From positions 44,653 through 108,652 of the forward strand of contig CAZRDX010000035.1 in NCBI GenBank assembly GCA_964599235.1: a DNA stretch of 64,000 bases. The letters are read 5' to 3'. Both the position numbers and the translations under genes were made by a program. Positions 8,425 through 17,638 of the stretch are shown here, in pieces (position 1 is the first letter of the stretch; each line of letters opens with the position of its first letter). The notes beneath the pieces were generated by a model. It had not been told where the DNA came from, did not search any database, and saw only the letters and a list, made by a program, of their open reading frames with translations. The stretch comes from DRPN01 sp964599235. GTDB taxonomy: Bacteria; Bacteroidota; Bacteroidia; Bacteroidales; VadinHA17.

Positions 8425-10674
8425 TCAATGAGTCTTCAGGTAAAACTCTTTTTTCATATTTTCCACGATCACGGCCATTTTCCCCGGTTCAAGGCGAATG
8501 TTACCGTTCTCATCCGCGAAAGAGTAGTCGAATCTTCTCAGGGTAAACACCACCTTCTTGGTCTCTCCGGGTTCGATCCAGATTTTCCGGTATCGGTGCA
8601 AGGTTTTCATCGGGGGGGTCACGGAGGCCGTATAATCTTTCACAAAAAGATCAACCGCAACCTTGGCGCCAATACTGCCGGTATTGGTAAGATGGAAGCT
8701 CACCCACAAAGTATCCCTCAGGGTAACGGTATCCTTGCTAAGGGTCAGGTCGGACCAGGCAAAAGTAGTATAGCTGAGGCCATAGCCAAAGGGCCACTGC
8801 GGGTCATAGTATTTTTCTGTTCGCACCGGAGCATCATAGGGAATGAGGTTGCCGGTATACCGGGGATAGGAGAAAGGCAGTCGCCCGGAAGGAACATTCT
8901 TACCGAAAAGTGTTTCCACAATGGCCTCAGCACCTTTGCTGCCCGGGCGGTAAGCCATCAGGATGGCATCAGCAAACGGAACGATCTCACTGATGATGCG
9001 GGGTCTGCCTTCCGTAAGTACATAGATGACGGGCTTACCCGTAGTAGCGGCTGCCTCGGCCAGGGCACGCTGATCATAGGAAAGTGTCAGGTCATTGATG
9101 TTACCTGGCGATTCCGCATAACTGTCCTCTCCCAGACACAGGACGATCACATCGGCAGCAGCGGCTTTACGCCGTACCGCAGCGATCTGCATGGGAGTGA
9201 TCTCCGCAAAATGGGGCGGAGCCACCGTGATAACATGGTCTTTTCCGATCATGTTCTCCATCGCCTCACGAATGGTGTGGGTATTCGATGGATAAAGCGA
9301 GTCGATGTTGCCCTGCCAACAATAGGACCAGCTTCCATGCAGGGTAGCTAACGAGTTGACACCGGGTCCGGCCAGCAATACCCGTACATTCTTGCTGAGT
9401 GGCAACACCGGTTTGCCATGCAAGGTGTCGTTCTTTAAAAGGGTCATACACTCCCTGGCCGCACTCATCGCCACATACTGATAAACTTTCCGGCCGAACG
9501 AAGCCACTGCCTCAGGCTCAGGGAATGGATCATCGAAAAGTCCCAAGCGGAACTTGATACGAAGAATACGTCGCACTGCATCATCAATGCGAGACATTTT
9601 CACCTTGTTCTCCTTTACCAGAGCAATCAGATCGTGATAAAAAGAGAGATCATTGGGTACCATGCTCATATCGATGCCGGCATTCACAGCCATCATCACC
9701 GCCTCCTTGTTGTTCCGCGCCACATGATGTTCCTTCCAAAGATTGATGATATCCTCCCAGTCGGTCACCACCAGACCGTCGAAACCAAATTCTTTTTTCA
9801 ACACGTCCGTGATCAGGTATTTATCGGCATGGACCGGTATACCGTTGATGGAAGCGGAGTTAAGCATGACGGTGGAACTCCCGGCGAGGATCCCCACACG
9901 AAAAGGGGCAAGAAAGATATCATGAAGTTCATGACGGGCGATCACTGCCGGGGTACGGTCCTTGCCCGAAACAGGTACCGGATAGCCCACATAGTGTTTA
10001 AGGCAGGAGGCCACCGAACGCGGGGCAGTGAGTCCCTCACCTTCGTAGGCCTCCACGACCTTTCTAGCCATGTTGCCCACGAGGTAGTACGATTCCCCGA
10101 AAGTCTCTTCGAAACGCGGCCAGAGAGGCTGTCTGCCCACACCCACAACCGGATCGAAGTTCCAACGGATCCCGGCAGCACGTACCTCCCGGGCCGTAAC
10201 CTGAGCACACCGAGCCGCCACAAAGCGATTGCGTGAAGCAGCCAAAGCGATGTTATGGGGAAAAAGCGTCGAACCCTTGATATAAGTAGCTCCGTGAATG
10301 GCATCGATCCCGTACAGAACAGGTATCCTTAACCTGGTCTCCATGGCCTGACGCTGGATGAGCGTGATCAGGGAGTTCCACTCCTCCAACGAGATGGCCT
10401 GTGACATGCCGTTTACGGTAGGTGCATTGAGAATGGAACCGATCCCGTATCTTACCACATATTCTTTGAGCATCTCTTTGTTAAGGTAACCATCCTTGTA
10501 AAAGAGTCCCAGATTGATCTGGGTCATCTGCCCCACTTTTTCTTCCAGGGTCATCTCCTGAAGCAATGCATCGATCTTCTTCTCAACGGGATCTTCCGCC
10601 TCGTCTTGGCGGTCGCAGCCAGCCGTCAGGAAGAGCGGAAACAAAGAAGCAAAGAAAAGTGCCAGGTATCGCAT
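8425..10674 (-). CDS. Glycoside hydrolase family 3 beta-glucosidase lipoprotein (BglX type)
   Basis: The 749-residue protein has a lipoprotein signal with Cys20 (FLTAGC). The N-terminal GH3 barrel contains the conserved substrate-binding segment CLKHYVGYP (about 224-232) and the nucleophile Asp305 in VVTDWED. The C-terminal alpha/beta sandwich holds PSGRLPFSYPR and GYGLSYTTF, and a fibronectin-III-like domain completes the protein. Length and domain order match periplasmic BglX. It most likely releases terminal beta-linked glucose or xylose from oligosaccharides. It is cotranscribed with the GH29 gene (16-bp gap), and a GH16 laminarinase-like gene lies at 28843, so laminarin-type beta-glucan is a reasonable substrate guess. 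Confidence 0.93.
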   Translation of the reverse strand: MRYLALFFASLFPLFLTAGCDRQDEAEDPVEKKIDALLQEMTLEEKVGQMTQINLGLFYKDGYLNKEMLKEYVVRYGIGSILNAPTVNGMSQAISLEEWNSLITLIQRQAMETRLRIPVLYGIDAIHGATYIKGSTLFPHNIALAASRNRFVAARCAQVTAREVRAAGIRWNFDPVVGVGRQPLWPRFEETFGESYYLVGNMARKVVEAYEGEGLTAPRSVASCLKHYVGYPVPVSGKDRTPAVIARHELHDIFLAPFRVGILAGSSTVMLNSASINGIPVHADKYLITDVLKKEFGFDGLVVTDWEDIINLWKEHHVARNNKEAVMMAVNAGIDMSMVPNDLSFYHDLIALVKENKVKMSRIDDAVRRILRIKFRLGLFDDPFPEPEAVASFGRKVYQYVAMSAARECMTLLKNDTLHGKPVLPLSKNVRVLLAGPGVNSLATLHGSWSYCWQGNIDSLYPSNTHTIREAMENMIGKDHVITVAPPHFAEITPMQIAAVRRKAAAADVIVLCLGEDSYAESPGNINDLTLSYDQRALAEAAATTGKPVIYVLTEGRPRIISEIVPFADAILMAYRPGSKGAEAIVETLFGKNVPSGRLPFSYPRYTGNLIPYDAPVRTEKYYDPQWPFGYGLSYTTFAWSDLTLSKDTVTLRDTLWVSFHLTNTGSIGAKVAVDLFVKDYTASVTPPMKTLHRYRKIWIEPGETKKVVFTLRRFDYSFADENGNIRLEPGKMAVIVENMKKEFYLKTH

Positions 10675-10690
10675 AAGGAATAGTCTTTTA

Positions 10691-12172
10691 TCAGTTCACT
10701 TCCTTCGAAAAATACTGATCCGGTGCATGATAGACCTCCAGATTACACAGGACGGGACAAGCTTTGGCATCGATGATGGTGAGACGCAGCTTATCGGTCT
10801 TCACAGGGTTGAAATAAAGGATCCGTTTGTAACCGATGGTCGTACCCTGTGCCACCTCCTGCCATTCGCCGTCGAGCAGTGCTTCCAGCCGGAAACTTTT
10901 AACCCGCTGACCCAAGGGAATGTATTCCTGCACCACAAAGAGGTTCACCTCCTGTCTTTTCTCCAGGTCGACGGTGAGCACACCTTGGGAGACCCCATCG
11001 TCAGTACACCAGTAGGTATCTTTTTTTCCGTCGGTAAGGTTACGTGGCGAGTAACGGTCGCTCTTCCCTCGCCAGGTGTCGGCCGACACGTGTTTGCCGG
11101 CAGCCAGGTCGACGGCAAAGATCTCATCCAGGGCATGCCGGAAGGCTTTCAGACGCTCTGCGTCGGTCTCATGGATCAGTCCCCGGCGGTCGGGCGGCAC
11201 ATTCAACAGGAACGAGCCGTTGCGTCCCACCGATTTCATGTAGATGTCCACCAGCTGGTTGACGCTTTTGACTTTCTCATCTTGCGAGGCATGATAGAAC
11301 CATCCGGGACGTATGGAGACGTCGCACTCTGCCGGCACCCAGTCTTTGCCGTTCTCCAGGCCGTGGTTCAGAACTTTTTTGTCGGCCATGCCGGGAGCGA
11401 ACTCCTCCCTGTTGATCATCGACCAGTTGGTCTCGCCGGCGATACCCCGTTCGTTGCCAACCCACCGGATATCCGGACCGGCATCGCTGAACATCACCGC
11501 ATCCGGTTGCAGCTCACGTACGAGCTTGTGCGTCCCGGGCCAATCGTAATAGGTCTTGCGATCGATCCTGCGCTCCTCGCGGGCACCTCCGTAATAGCCG
11601 GTACCCCCGTTGGCCCCGTCGAACCACACTTCAAACACAGAACCATACTGCGTGAGCAGCTCACGCAACTGGTTGCGGTAATAGGTGATGTATTCGGGCT
11701 TACCGTACAACGCACTGTTGCGGTCCCACGGCGACAGATAGACTCCGAACTTCAGACCATGGGCTTTGCATGCCTCCGACAATTCCCTCAACACATCCCC
11801 CTTGCCGTCTTTCCAGGGGGAGTTCTTCACGGAATGTTCGGTATACCGGGAAGGCCACAGACAAAAACCGTCATGGTGCTTGGCCGTGATGATGACCCCT
11901 TTCATGCCCGCCTCCTTGAAAGTACGTACCCACTGGTCGCAATCGAGGGCGGCGGGATGGAAGAGCGAAGGAGACTCATCCCCGTAACCCCACTCTTTAT
12001 CGGTGAAAGTGTTGATACTGAAATGAACGAACGCATAGAATTCCAACTGCTGCCAGGCCAGCTGGCGCGGCGTCGGAACCGGCTCAAGAGGCGCCGGCGG
12101 ATCCACCTCATGAGAACAGGAAAAAGTGCTCAACACAAGAAAAAGGACAAAAGGGAATATCCGGATCTTCAT
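10691..12172 (-). CDS. Alpha-L-fucosidase lipoprotein, GH29, with C-terminal F5/8-like domain
   Basis: The 493-residue protein has a lipoprotein signal with Cys19 (STFSC). A GH29 barrel follows, with the fucose-binding HHDGFCLWPS (99-108), GVYLSPWD (143-150) and the nucleophile Asp185 in EVWFDGANGG. A beta-sandwich resembling a discoidin/F5-8 type C carbohydrate-binding domain occupies about residues 370-485. GH29 enzymes remove alpha-linked L-fucose from glycans by a retaining mechanism. It is the first gene of the operon continuing into GH3 and the metallophosphoesterase, with a TATCTTTG -7 box at 12197-12204. Fucose-bearing plant, algal or host glycans are plausible targets. Confidence 0.93.
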   Translation of the reverse strand: MKIRIFPFVLFLVLSTFSCSHEVDPPAPLEPVPTPRQLAWQQLEFYAFVHFSINTFTDKEWGYGDESPSLFHPAALDCDQWVRTFKEAGMKGVIITAKHHDGFCLWPSRYTEHSVKNSPWKDGKGDVLRELSEACKAHGLKFGVYLSPWDRNSALYGKPEYITYYRNQLRELLTQYGSVFEVWFDGANGGTGYYGGAREERRIDRKTYYDWPGTHKLVRELQPDAVMFSDAGPDIRWVGNERGIAGETNWSMINREEFAPGMADKKVLNHGLENGKDWVPAECDVSIRPGWFYHASQDEKVKSVNQLVDIYMKSVGRNGSFLLNVPPDRRGLIHETDAERLKAFRHALDEIFAVDLAAGKHVSADTWRGKSDRYSPRNLTDGKKDTYWCTDDGVSQGVLTVDLEKRQEVNLFVVQEYIPLGQRVKSFRLEALLDGEWQEVAQGTTIGYKRILYFNPVKTDKLRLTIIDAKACPVLCNLEVYHAPDQYFSKEVN

Positions 12173-12196
12173 ACAAAAGAAAGTTTAATGTATTCA

Positions 12197-12204
12197 CAAA
12201 GATA
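12197..12204 (-). promoter_or_regulatory. Bacteroidota -7 box for the GH29-GH3-phosphoesterase operon
   Basis: The minus strand reads TATCTTTG, a perfect match to TAnnTTTG, 24 bp upstream of the GH29 ATG. No clear -33 box was seen. Confidence 0.55.
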
Positions 12205-12241
12205 ATAAAAGGACAAAAGAAAAACCCGTACAGCCGTTCTT

Positions 12242-12535
12242 TCACAACCAGGGGTCATGGTGGGTATTGGGATCGGAGAAGATGTCGCGGTTGGTGTATT
12301 TCAGGATCTCCTCGAGGTACCGGATATGTTGGAGGGTCTCTTCATCATCCGGATGCAGATCCCGGATGGCGAGCCAGGCGTTGAGGGCTTCACCGTAGCG
12401 GCCCAGGTGCTGTAGCAGAAGGGCTCTGCGTCGCAGCAGGACGACATCCTGTGGTCTCCGTGCCAGCTCATCCTCCGTAGCACGAAGGGCTTGCCGGGCT
12501 TCCTCGCCGGACAGTTGGAGCTCTTCTTCCATCAC
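12242..12535 (-). CDS. Small TPR-like protein
   Basis: The 97-residue acidic protein contains about two TPR-like helical pairs: EEARQALRATEDELARRP and LLQHLGRYGEALNAWLAI. It has no signal peptide. Its ATG overlaps the stop of the upstream MBL-fold gene by 4 bp (ATGA), which shows translational coupling. It may be a partner of the MBL hydrolase. No specific family or function was recognised. Confidence 0.65.
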   Translation of the reverse strand: MMEEELQLSGEEARQALRATEDELARRPQDVVLLRRRALLLQHLGRYGEALNAWLAIRDLHPDDEETLQHIRYLEEILKYTNRDIFSDPNTHHDPWL

Positions 12536-13329
12536 ATACGGATCACATCGCCGGTTCTGATGAAGACGTTCCCGAAATGTTCATGGAAACGGCTCAGTGC
12601 CGGCAGTTCGGTACAATGGGAAGGCCAGGCTTGCCGGACGCCCTGTTCGGCCAGCCAGGCCACGGTGGCACGGGTCACCTCGTCATCCTCCTTGAGATGG
12701 AAGCCGCCCATCACGGCCCGCACCTCATGGATGCCGGTCACTTCGCGTGCATGGAGGACGGTGTTGCAGATGCCGGCATGACCGCATCCGGTGATGACCA
12801 CCAGCCCCTGCGGGGTCACCACCGCCACCCCGCTGTCGTCCGACATCCAGTCGTCACTGCCATCCCTCCGGACAAATGCGGTGCGCTTCGACTCGAACGG
12901 AGTGACCCGGGGCACCTCCCCCAGGAAATAGAGGTGTTCGGTAAGCTGCACCGGCTTTCGCGAGAGGGCCAGCCGGAACCGTTGTGCAGCCTCCTCACGC
13001 GTGAGAGGCAGCCCCAGCCAGCTCATCGTACCTCTCCTGAACTTTCCCTCAAAAGCTTCGGGATGGCACACCAGCCGCCGCGGGGGATCACGATCCAGCC
13101 ATACCAGGCCGTTGCCATGATCGTAATGACCGTGGCTGAGCACCACCGTGTCCACCCCTTTCAGCGAGAGCCCCATCCTCACGGCATTGCGCAGGAAGAC
13201 ATCCGACGGTCCCGCATCGAAAAGGATCTGCTCCCCGTCCACCTCCAGCAGCCAGGAAAGACCGTGTTCCGCCAGAAAAGGATATCCCGGCCGGTTGTCG
13301 TTGAGCACGGTGATCTTCAAAAACTCCAT
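12532..13329 (-). CDS. Metallo-beta-lactamase-fold hydrolase
   Basis: From the ATG at 13329 the protein has 265 residues. A longer frame from 13356 adds nine non-conserved residues. It carries the metal-binding HxHxDH motif in LSHGHYDHG (about residues 66-74) and a later ITGCGHAGICN block with a third metal ligand. This pattern is typical of the MBL subgroup annotated after the archaeal dihydropterin-ribofuranosylaminobenzene phosphate synthase (MJ0301 type), but that name is not a reliable function in bacteria. It lies between the radical SAM gene upstream and the small TPR gene it overlaps by 4 bp, so these three are probably one operon. Confidence 0.8.
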   Translation of the reverse strand: MEFLKITVLNDNRPGYPFLAEHGLSWLLEVDGEQILFDAGPSDVFLRNAVRMGLSLKGVDTVVLSHGHYDHGNGLVWLDRDPPRRLVCHPEAFEGKFRRGTMSWLGLPLTREEAAQRFRLALSRKPVQLTEHLYFLGEVPRVTPFESKRTAFVRRDGSDDWMSDDSGVAVVTPQGLVVITGCGHAGICNTVLHAREVTGIHEVRAVMGGFHLKEDDEVTRATVAWLAEQGVRQAWPSHCTELPALSRFHEHFGNVFIRTGDVIRM

Positions 13330-13371
13330 CCTCCGGATCTTTGGTTCAGGAGACACTGCCGAAAGAGCGGA

Positions 13372-14322
13372 TCATACTTTCAGATCCTTTTTCAGGCGGC
13401 GCATCACGAAGGTATGTCCGTTGTATTCCGTGATACGGATCAGACCTTTTTTTTCCATCTCTTCCACTGTGCTCCAGTCCTGGCCCGCTTTTTCCAGCAG
13501 TTCTTCGACCGCCTCACGGCGCATGGGGTGTACCGCGGTGATGCTGAGGATGTCCTCTTCGGCGTTGCCGGTAAAAGCGAAAGCATTGCCCTCATAACCC
13601 AGGATCAGCTCGACATGCTGCACGTGCTGCTGGAACTCCTGATAGGCAAAGTTGATAGCCTCCTCATCAGCCGGCACGACTCCCTCGAACGCCGTGGGAC
13701 GGGTGGGGATACCGATGTAGGCGGTATGGGGCTGGATGCGTTCCAGGCAGGTGGCGGTCATCATGATCGTCCTGCGGTCATCGTTGTAGCCCTTCACCAG
13801 CATGGTCTCGGTCATCAGCGTCCCCTGGTATTCCTCGGCGAACTGCAGAATACCCTGACGTATCTGATTCAGATCGAGGTTCTTATGCGGTTTGTCGGTA
13901 CGTTTCCATGTCTCGGGCAATACCGAGTCGACCTTCACCGACACCCAGTCGGCGGCCATCAGGTCGTCACGCACATCCTGGCGCCACAGAAGGCTGGCAT
14001 TGGTGATGACCGCCACCTTGATGCCCGTATCTTTGAGGGCACGTATCTCACGTCCCAGATGGATGTCAAGGGTCGGCTCTCCGTCCGGCACGAACGAGAG
14101 ATAGTCGATACGGCCGCCCTGTTCCCGTACCTGGCGAACCTTTTCCTTCACTTCGGCCACCAGTTCGTCGGGGTCGAAGAAAGCCTTGCGCTCGGTATCC
14201 ATGACGATGGCCTTGCCCAGCTGACAATACACACACGAATAGGTACAGATCTTGGGCGGGATGTTGTTGATCCCCAGGCTCTGCCCAAGACGACGCGAGG
14301 GGATGGGACCGAAAGCTCTCAT
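13372..14322 (-). CDS. Radical SAM protein (COG0731-like)
   Basis: The ATG at 14322 gives 316 residues starting MRAFGPIPSRRLGQSLG, the usual start of this family. The frame remains open further upstream, but without conserved sequence. The iron-sulfur motif is C26-x3-C30-x2-C33 (CTYSCVYC), followed by SAM-barrel blocks such as FVPDGEPTLD and VITNASLL. Roughly the last 70 residues form a winged-helix-like tail (EEMEKKGLIRITEYNGHTFVMRR). COG0731 proteins include relatives of wyosine tRNA enzymes, but the bacterial members are functionally undefined. It is upstream of the MBL-fold gene in the same direction (42-bp gap). Confidence 0.85.
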   Translation of the reverse strand: MRAFGPIPSRRLGQSLGINNIPPKICTYSCVYCQLGKAIVMDTERKAFFDPDELVAEVKEKVRQVREQGGRIDYLSFVPDGEPTLDIHLGREIRALKDTGIKVAVITNASLLWRQDVRDDLMAADWVSVKVDSVLPETWKRTDKPHKNLDLNQIRQGILQFAEEYQGTLMTETMLVKGYNDDRRTIMMTATCLERIQPHTAYIGIPTRPTAFEGVVPADEEAINFAYQEFQQHVQHVELILGYEGNAFAFTGNAEEDILSITAVHPMRREAVEELLEKAGQDWSTVEEMEKKGLIRITEYNGHTFVMRRLKKDLKV

Positions 14323-14387
14323 ATGTTTTCCTTTCTTTTCTTTCCCGGCGGGCCGGAACCCTACCGTCCCCACCGGATATACATCTG

Positions 14388-14395
14388 CAAAATAA
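14388..14395 (-). promoter_or_regulatory. Possible -7 box for the radical SAM operon
   Basis: The minus strand reads TTATTTTG, 7 of 8 matches to TAnnTTTG, about 65 bp upstream of the ATG at 14322. No -33 box was found, so this is weak. Confidence 0.3.
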
Positions 14396-14457
14396 CGAAA
14401 AAACAGGACACCGCTGCCGTGGTGTCCCGTCATCTTCCCGGTACTCTCTTTGTTCCC

Positions 14458-16317
14458 TCAGAGGGTGAGGGCCAGGCTGTAACCGTCGCGGATGGCATCG
14501 TCGGCCTTGCCCACCTCCCGGGCATCGCCGATGACGTAGGTCTTCACTTTATCACGCAGTCTGTCGTAGAGGGGATTGTAACTCTTCATCCCTGTGGTGA
14601 GCACGATGTGGTCGACACCTTCGAGGGTTTTGTTCACTTTCCCTTCGAGATGCACCTTGTCGCCGTCGACGGCCGCCACGCGTGTTCCGGTGAGGATCTC
14701 CACCCCCTTTTCCTTGAGTTTTTTGAGGGTCATCACCTTCTCGATCATCTCCATGCCGCGGGCCACCTCTTCCAGCATTTCCACGATGATCACCTTGTTG
14801 TCTTTCTCCACCAGCTTGCTGGCCACCTCCATGCCGATGAGGCCGCCGCCGATGATCACAATGGTCTTGCCCTCAGGCAGGTTCTCATCGTAGAGGAACT
14901 CAGTCCAGAAGTATTCTTTCAATCCCTGTATGGGAGGAACGGCCGGTTTAGAGCCCGTGGCAAGGATCACGGCATCGTAGCCGCCTTCAAGCAGTTCTTT
15001 CTCGTCGGCCTCCTGATGACGCACTTCGATCTTCTCTTCGGAGATCTGCTGTTTGTAGAAGTCGAGGATCCTTTTGAGCGACTCTTTTTTGGGGGGTCGC
15101 CAGGCCAGGTTGAACTGTCCTCCGAGATCATCTTTTTCGTAGAGCACCACCTGGTGACCGCGTTCGTGGAGGGTGAGGGCGGCTTCCATTCCGGCCAGGC
15201 CACCTCCGACGACGGCGATGCGTTTTTTCTGCTGTGCGGGACGGAGCTCTTCGAAGCTCTCGCCGGCCAGGGGGTTGACCACACAATGAAGGCCGCGACC
15301 GGCACGCACGCCCCCCAGACACCCTTCAGCACAGGCCAGACAGGGTCGCACCGGCCCTTCCACCTCGCCAAGGTACTTGCCCACAAAGAGCGGATCGGCC
15401 ACCAGAGCCCGCCCCACAGCAAGATAACGGGCACCGAACTCGCTCTTCAGCCGCTCAATATCCTCAAAGCTGTTGATCTGTCCCACAAAGATCACCGGGA
15501 CATCCGCCTCTTCCTGGATCTTCTTCCCAAACTCCCAGGTCTTTCCTTTGGGGACGAACATATGCTGGAAGAACCACGGCGGCGTGGAGCAGACCGTCCC
15601 CGCCGAGACATGGATGGCCTCCACCCCTCTTTCCTTGAGCACCTTGGAAAAAGCGATCATTTCGGGCAGATGGATGCCGTCGGGGATCATGTCGTCGCCG
15701 CTGATCCTGACGATCACCGGCAGTTTCACCGCCTCCTTCACTGCGTCCAGCACTTCCAGGGCAAGGCGCATCCTGTTCTCCAGGGATCCTCCGTATTCAT
15801 CGGTACGGTCGTTCACCCTGGGCGAGAGGAACTGGGCGATGAGGTAACCATGTCCGAACTGCAACTCGATGATGTCGAAGCCTGCTTTTTCGGCCCGCAC
15901 CGCCGCATCGACGAACTGCTGCACCACCTTGCGGAAATCATCCCCCTCCATACGACGGGGCTTGGCCCCCCCGTTCTCACAAGGCTGATCGGAGGAAGAG
16001 ATATGGTAATTCCCCGGAATCTTGGGATTGGCCATACGACCGGGATGATTGAGATGGGCAATCACTTTTGCACCCGCCTCATGAATATGACCGGTGAGGC
16101 GCTGCAACCCTTCGATCTTATCGTCCGCATCGATGCCCAGTTGCGTGGGGATCTCCCGCAAGCCGGCATCCAGATACAAAGGCTCCGGCGTCACTGCCCC
16201 CAGATAGCGGGCCCGCTCCTCATAAAACTCAATGTGCTTGTGCGTCACTTTACCGTCACCAAAGCTGTATCCCAGCTTGATGGGCGGCATCAGAAAAGGA
16301 TTTCTCAGTTCCAGCAT
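14458..16317 (-). CDS. FMN/4Fe-4S/FAD NAD(P)H:flavin oxidoreductase (2,4-dienoyl-CoA reductase-like)
   Basis: The 619-residue protein has three parts. An old-yellow-enzyme TIM barrel (about 1-330) contains FGHGYLIAQFLSPRVNDRTDEYGG. A cysteine cluster, CLACAEGC then LHC (about 330-350), binds a 4Fe-4S centre. Two dinucleotide folds follow, with IAVVGGGLAGMEAA near 371 and IVIIGGGLIGMEVA near 488. This is the arrangement of FadH and trimethylamine dehydrogenase relatives, which reduce enoate or dienoyl-type substrates with NAD(P)H. It is shorter than E. coli FadH (about 670 residues). The substrate is not predictable. Such enzymes are frequent in anaerobes. Confidence 0.88.
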   Translation of the reverse strand: MLELRNPFLMPPIKLGYSFGDGKVTHKHIEFYEERARYLGAVTPEPLYLDAGLREIPTQLGIDADDKIEGLQRLTGHIHEAGAKVIAHLNHPGRMANPKIPGNYHISSSDQPCENGGAKPRRMEGDDFRKVVQQFVDAAVRAEKAGFDIIELQFGHGYLIAQFLSPRVNDRTDEYGGSLENRMRLALEVLDAVKEAVKLPVIVRISGDDMIPDGIHLPEMIAFSKVLKERGVEAIHVSAGTVCSTPPWFFQHMFVPKGKTWEFGKKIQEEADVPVIFVGQINSFEDIERLKSEFGARYLAVGRALVADPLFVGKYLGEVEGPVRPCLACAEGCLGGVRAGRGLHCVVNPLAGESFEELRPAQQKKRIAVVGGGLAGMEAALTLHERGHQVVLYEKDDLGGQFNLAWRPPKKESLKRILDFYKQQISEEKIEVRHQEADEKELLEGGYDAVILATGSKPAVPPIQGLKEYFWTEFLYDENLPEGKTIVIIGGGLIGMEVASKLVEKDNKVIIVEMLEEVARGMEMIEKVMTLKKLKEKGVEILTGTRVAAVDGDKVHLEGKVNKTLEGVDHIVLTTGMKSYNPLYDRLRDKVKTYVIGDAREVGKADDAIRDGYSLALTL

Positions 16318-16387
16318 TTTCCTAGCTTGTTTATCGGTTCAACATCCTTATGTTCCCAAATTGAGGATGCAAGTTATGCAAAAACGT

Positions 16388-17638
16388 TCATAATTTTTGT
16401 GTTCCAGAACAGTTCAGTCGTTGTGCAAAGATCCAGCCGGAAAGGAACAGCAGGGCCAGGACGAGAAAGACCACCGTGTATCCGAACCATACGATGAACA
16501 TCCCTGCGAAAATGGGCAGCAGGGACGAAAGGATATTGCCTGCCCCCGAGATCCCGGCAAAGAAAGTACGGTTCTCCTCATTGGAGATCTCGATAAGGAT
16601 GCCGTTGACTGCTATTTTGTAAAGGGCGAGGAAGATGCCCGAGAGAACGAAAAGATACTGGTACAAAGCAGGGTTACCGGCCAGCAAAAGCGAGAGGGGA
16701 GGCAACATCGCCGCCAGCACCACACTCAGCTTGAGCACCCGTTTGTATGAATACTTGCGGTGGTAGAAGAACAGCACCAGGCCGGGAATGATCATCCCTC
16801 CCACCTTCAGGAGGATGAGATTGCCCACGAAGGAGGAGCTGATCTCTCCGGTCTTCTTGGCCAGCATGATCATGAAAGGCAGGAAGGTGACCGCCACCCC
16901 CGTGGTGTTGAGGATGACAAGGTAGTTCACCAGGTCGGGATATTTTTTCAGTTCGGGGATCACTCTTCGCAGGAAAGAGCCGACCGTATCCTTTTTTTCT
17001 TTCGGCGGCGAGGCCATCTCCCTGATGCTGAGGAATCCCAGCGAGGCCAGCAGCAACAGGCCCGTGGCCAGCCAGAAACTCACGGAATAGTTCTCGGGAT
17101 AAGGAAGACTGCGCAGCACATGCCGCACCGCCACAGCCGAGATGAGCACCCCTGCACTGTTGACGATCTGCCTCACCGAGAAGAAACGTTTCCGGTCGTC
17201 AGAAGAGATCGACTTACCCAGGATATCGATATACGGCACATTGGCCAGTGATCCGCTCACCGAGAAGAGGGTCATCGCCAGGAAAAGCGTAGCCACCACC
17301 ACCCCGCCGGGCAAATGCGGGGAGAGGTGGAGCACATAGGCCACGACGGCCAGGGAGAAGATACGGAGGAAGATGCCGGCCACCATGAAACGTTTCTTGT
17401 AAGAATACGGCTCCATGAGCCCGGCAAACAGCAGCTGGAACAGACGCGACAATCCCAGCATGATGGCCGTAAGGAAGCCCACCGCCAGCGGACCGCCCCC
17501 GGCACGTATCAGCACCGCCGGGATCACGGTATCCGTGTCCATGAAGTTGACCGCCAGCGCAAAGAAACCGGCATGCCACAGAAATGACCAGAAGTTGCGC
17601 CGGGAGAGGGTACGTTCCGGGCCCGTCCGTGTCATCAC
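16388..17638 (-). CDS. Major facilitator superfamily transporter
   Basis: The 416-residue integral membrane protein has about 12 hydrophobic segments split by a charged central loop (REMASPPKEKKDTVGSFLRRV, near residue 215), as in MFS carriers. The first residues, RTLSRRNFWSFLWHAGFFALAVNFMDTDTVIP, resemble MFS proteins of unknown substrate in anaerobes. Its start overlaps the stop of the NifX-type gene by 4 bp, so it is translationally coupled to it and probably ends the 19.8-16.4 kb operon. The substrate cannot be deduced. A link to metal or redox homeostasis is only suggested by position. Confidence 0.8.
   Translation of the reverse strand: MMTRTGPERTLSRRNFWSFLWHAGFFALAVNFMDTDTVIPAVLIRAGGGPLAVGFLTAIMLGLSRLFQLLFAGLMEPYSYKKRFMVAGIFLRIFSLAVVAYVLHLSPHLPGGVVVATLFLAMTLFSVSGSLANVPYIDILGKSISSDDRKRFFSVRQIVNSAGVLISAVAVRHVLRSLPYPENYSVSFWLATGLLLLASLGFLSIREMASPPKEKKDTVGSFLRRVIPELKKYPDLVNYLVILNTTGVAVTFLPFMIMLAKKTGEISSSFVGNLILLKVGGMIIPGLVLFFYHRKYSYKRVLKLSVVLAAMLPPLSLLLAGNPALYQYLFVLSGIFLALYKIAVNGILIEISNEENRTFFAGISGAGNILSSLLPIFAGMFIVWFGYTVVFLVLALLFLSGWIFAQRLNCSGTQKL

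Noticed and set aside
12577..16497. Very long plus-strand open frame (about 1306 codons) across several minus-strand genes
   Set aside because: It is the antisense of the MBL, radical SAM and FMN reductase genes, with His/Gln-rich translation and no domain. Conserved motifs are all on the minus strand.
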